Assembly (NCBI RefSeq): GCF_015773195.1
Contig: NZ_JADWYK010000001.1
Location: forward strand, 1-64,000
Source: Hymenobacter guriensis
Lineage (GTDB): Bacteria; Bacteroidota; Bacteroidia; Cytophagales; Hymenobacteraceae
DNA: 64,000 nt
Direction: 5' to 3'
Shown: positions 63,369 through 64,000 of the stretch, one piece after another
Layout: each line of letters starts with the position of its first letter
Numbering within the stretch: position 1 is the stretch's first letter
The notes under the pieces: model-generated
What the model saw: the letters and a program-made list of their open reading frames with translations, nothing else
What the model was told of the DNA's origin: nothing
Database searches by the model: none
Position numbers and translations under genes: made by a program

Positions 63369-64000
63369 CTATTTGGTGAGTGAATGATGACCCTGAGGAA
63401 GTCCTTTGGCCTGCCCCTGCTGCAACAGGAAGGCAAAGGCTTCCTCAAACTCGTTTCGGATCTTACCGTCGAGAATAGCTTCCAGCACGGCTTCTTTCAG
63501 CTCGCCCACTTCGCGGGAAGGCTTCAGCCCAAACGTCTGCATAATGACTTCCCCGGTAATCACGGGCTTGAAGTTGCGCAGGTGGTCCTTCTCTTCTACT
63601 TCCTTTAGCTTTTCCTCCACCCGCTCAAAGTTGTGCAGGTAGCGCGCCACGCGCTGGTGGTCCTTGCTGGTGATGTCGGCCTTGCAAAGCAGCATCAGCC
63701 GGTCTATTTCGTCGCCGGCCTCAAACAGCAGGCGGCGCACGGCCGAGTCCGTTACGGTTTCCTTAACCAAGGCAATGGGCCGCAGGTGCAGCCGTACCAG
63801 CTTTTGCACCTGGCGCATTTCCTCGCCCAGGGGCAGCTTCAGCTCGGTGAAAATGGCAGGCGTCCAGCGGGCGCCTTTGTCTTCGTGCCCGTGGAAGGTC
63901 CAGCCAACTTTGGGGTCGAAGCGCTTGGTGGCGGGCTTGGCAATGTCGTGCAGAATGGCGGCCCAGCGCAGCCACAGGTCGCCGCCGGCCTCGGCTACGT
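63369..64000 (-). CDS. CCA tRNA nucleotidyltransferase, C-terminal part (runs off window)
   Basis: About 210 codons are in view; the N-terminus lies beyond the window edge. The visible part has an HD domain with L-H-D-I-A-K-P and [10 protein letters not shown], then a helical tail including L-C-K-A-D-I-T-S-K and a [10 protein letters not shown] region. This HD plus tail matches bacterial CCA-adding enzymes of the HD-containing subgroup, which repair or add the tRNA 3' CCA. That fits tRNA-Lys here, which does not encode CCA. The polymerase domain is not visible, so poly(A) polymerase cannot be fully excluded. Confidence 0.85.
   Translation of the reverse strand, partial: VAEAGGDLWLRWAAILHDIAKPATKRFDPKVGWTFHGHEDKGARWTPAIFTELKLPLGEEMRQVQKLVRLHLRPIALVKETVTDSAVRRLLFEAGDEIDRLMLLCKADITSKDHQRVARYLHNFERVEEKLKEVEEKDHLRNFKPVITGEVIMQTFGLKPSREVGELKEAVLEAILDGKIRNEFEEAFAFLLQQGQAKGLPQGHHSLTK

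Overview
The window looks like chromosomal DNA of a Hymenobacter-like bacterium (Bacteroidota, Cytophagales). It is GC-rich. It encodes type IX secretion parts (PorU2/PorV2-like genes) and cargo with T9SS A- and B-type C-terminal sorting domains, a SusC/SusD fructan locus with a hybrid two-component regulator, and Bacteroidota-type promoters (TTG-N20-TAnnTTTG), three of them matching perfectly. The genus is an inference from protein flavour; no rRNA gene is present to confirm it.

Layout. 1-2.7 kb: a 42-bp-period palindromic tandem repeat, then a MmeI-like restriction-methyltransferase gene whose middle is missing and replaced by an AT-rich HNH nuclease gene. 2.9-10.7 kb: a tail-fibre-like surface protein, nitroreductase, small monooxygenase-like protein, a tight minus-strand group (GNAT, Sel1 repeats, class II cAMP phosphodiesterase-like), an unknown protein, an MFS transporter and a lipoprotein. 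10.7-17 kb: a large T9SS B-type secreted repeat protein, an acyltransferase and an AMP-binding ligase. 17.06-32.89 kb: a fructan-utilisation locus bounded by a 55-bp direct repeat made of the tRNA-Lys 3' end plus its terminator. It runs HTCS sensor with periplasmic sugar-binding domain, SusC, SusD, sugar porter, fructokinase, two GH32 enzymes, and ends in a decayed secreted-protein gene next to the intact tRNA-Lys. 33-39.5 kb: TPR/SH3 membrane protein, SDR, RlmD, a roughly 1.3-kb AT-richer insertion (acyltransferase plus small ORFs) that duplicated the first ten codons of the gene behind it, and ThiL. 39.7-48.4 kb: a T9SS A-type protein, then TetR-paaABCD (phenylacetyl-CoA epoxidase) with paaE lying apart on the other strand behind an M3 peptidase. 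48.5-64 kb: M23-like peptidase, LolE/FtsX permease, NamZ-type muramidase, Fmt, DHFR, the PorU2/PorV2 pair, PadR plus PspC/DUF2807, and the end of a CCA-adding enzyme.

How the genes work together. The fructan locus forms a full circuit: outer-membrane capture (SusCD), hydrolysis (GH32), inner-membrane fructose uptake (porter), phosphorylation (fructokinase) and a sensor whose periplasmic domain resembles sugar-binding proteins. The paa genes form a TetR-controlled multicomponent epoxidase needing the reductase PaaE. PorU2/PorV2 fit the secretion of sorting-domain proteins found elsewhere in the window.

The most interesting signals are: the HNH-for-methyltransferase replacement; the tRNA-Lys-bounded fructan island; the cassette insertion that restored its target gene; two copies of a long inverted repeat wrapped round a bidirectional terminator in convergent gene gaps; a two-domain PaaB; and operator-like dyads inside the TetR and PadR promoters and in front of an acyltransferase gene.
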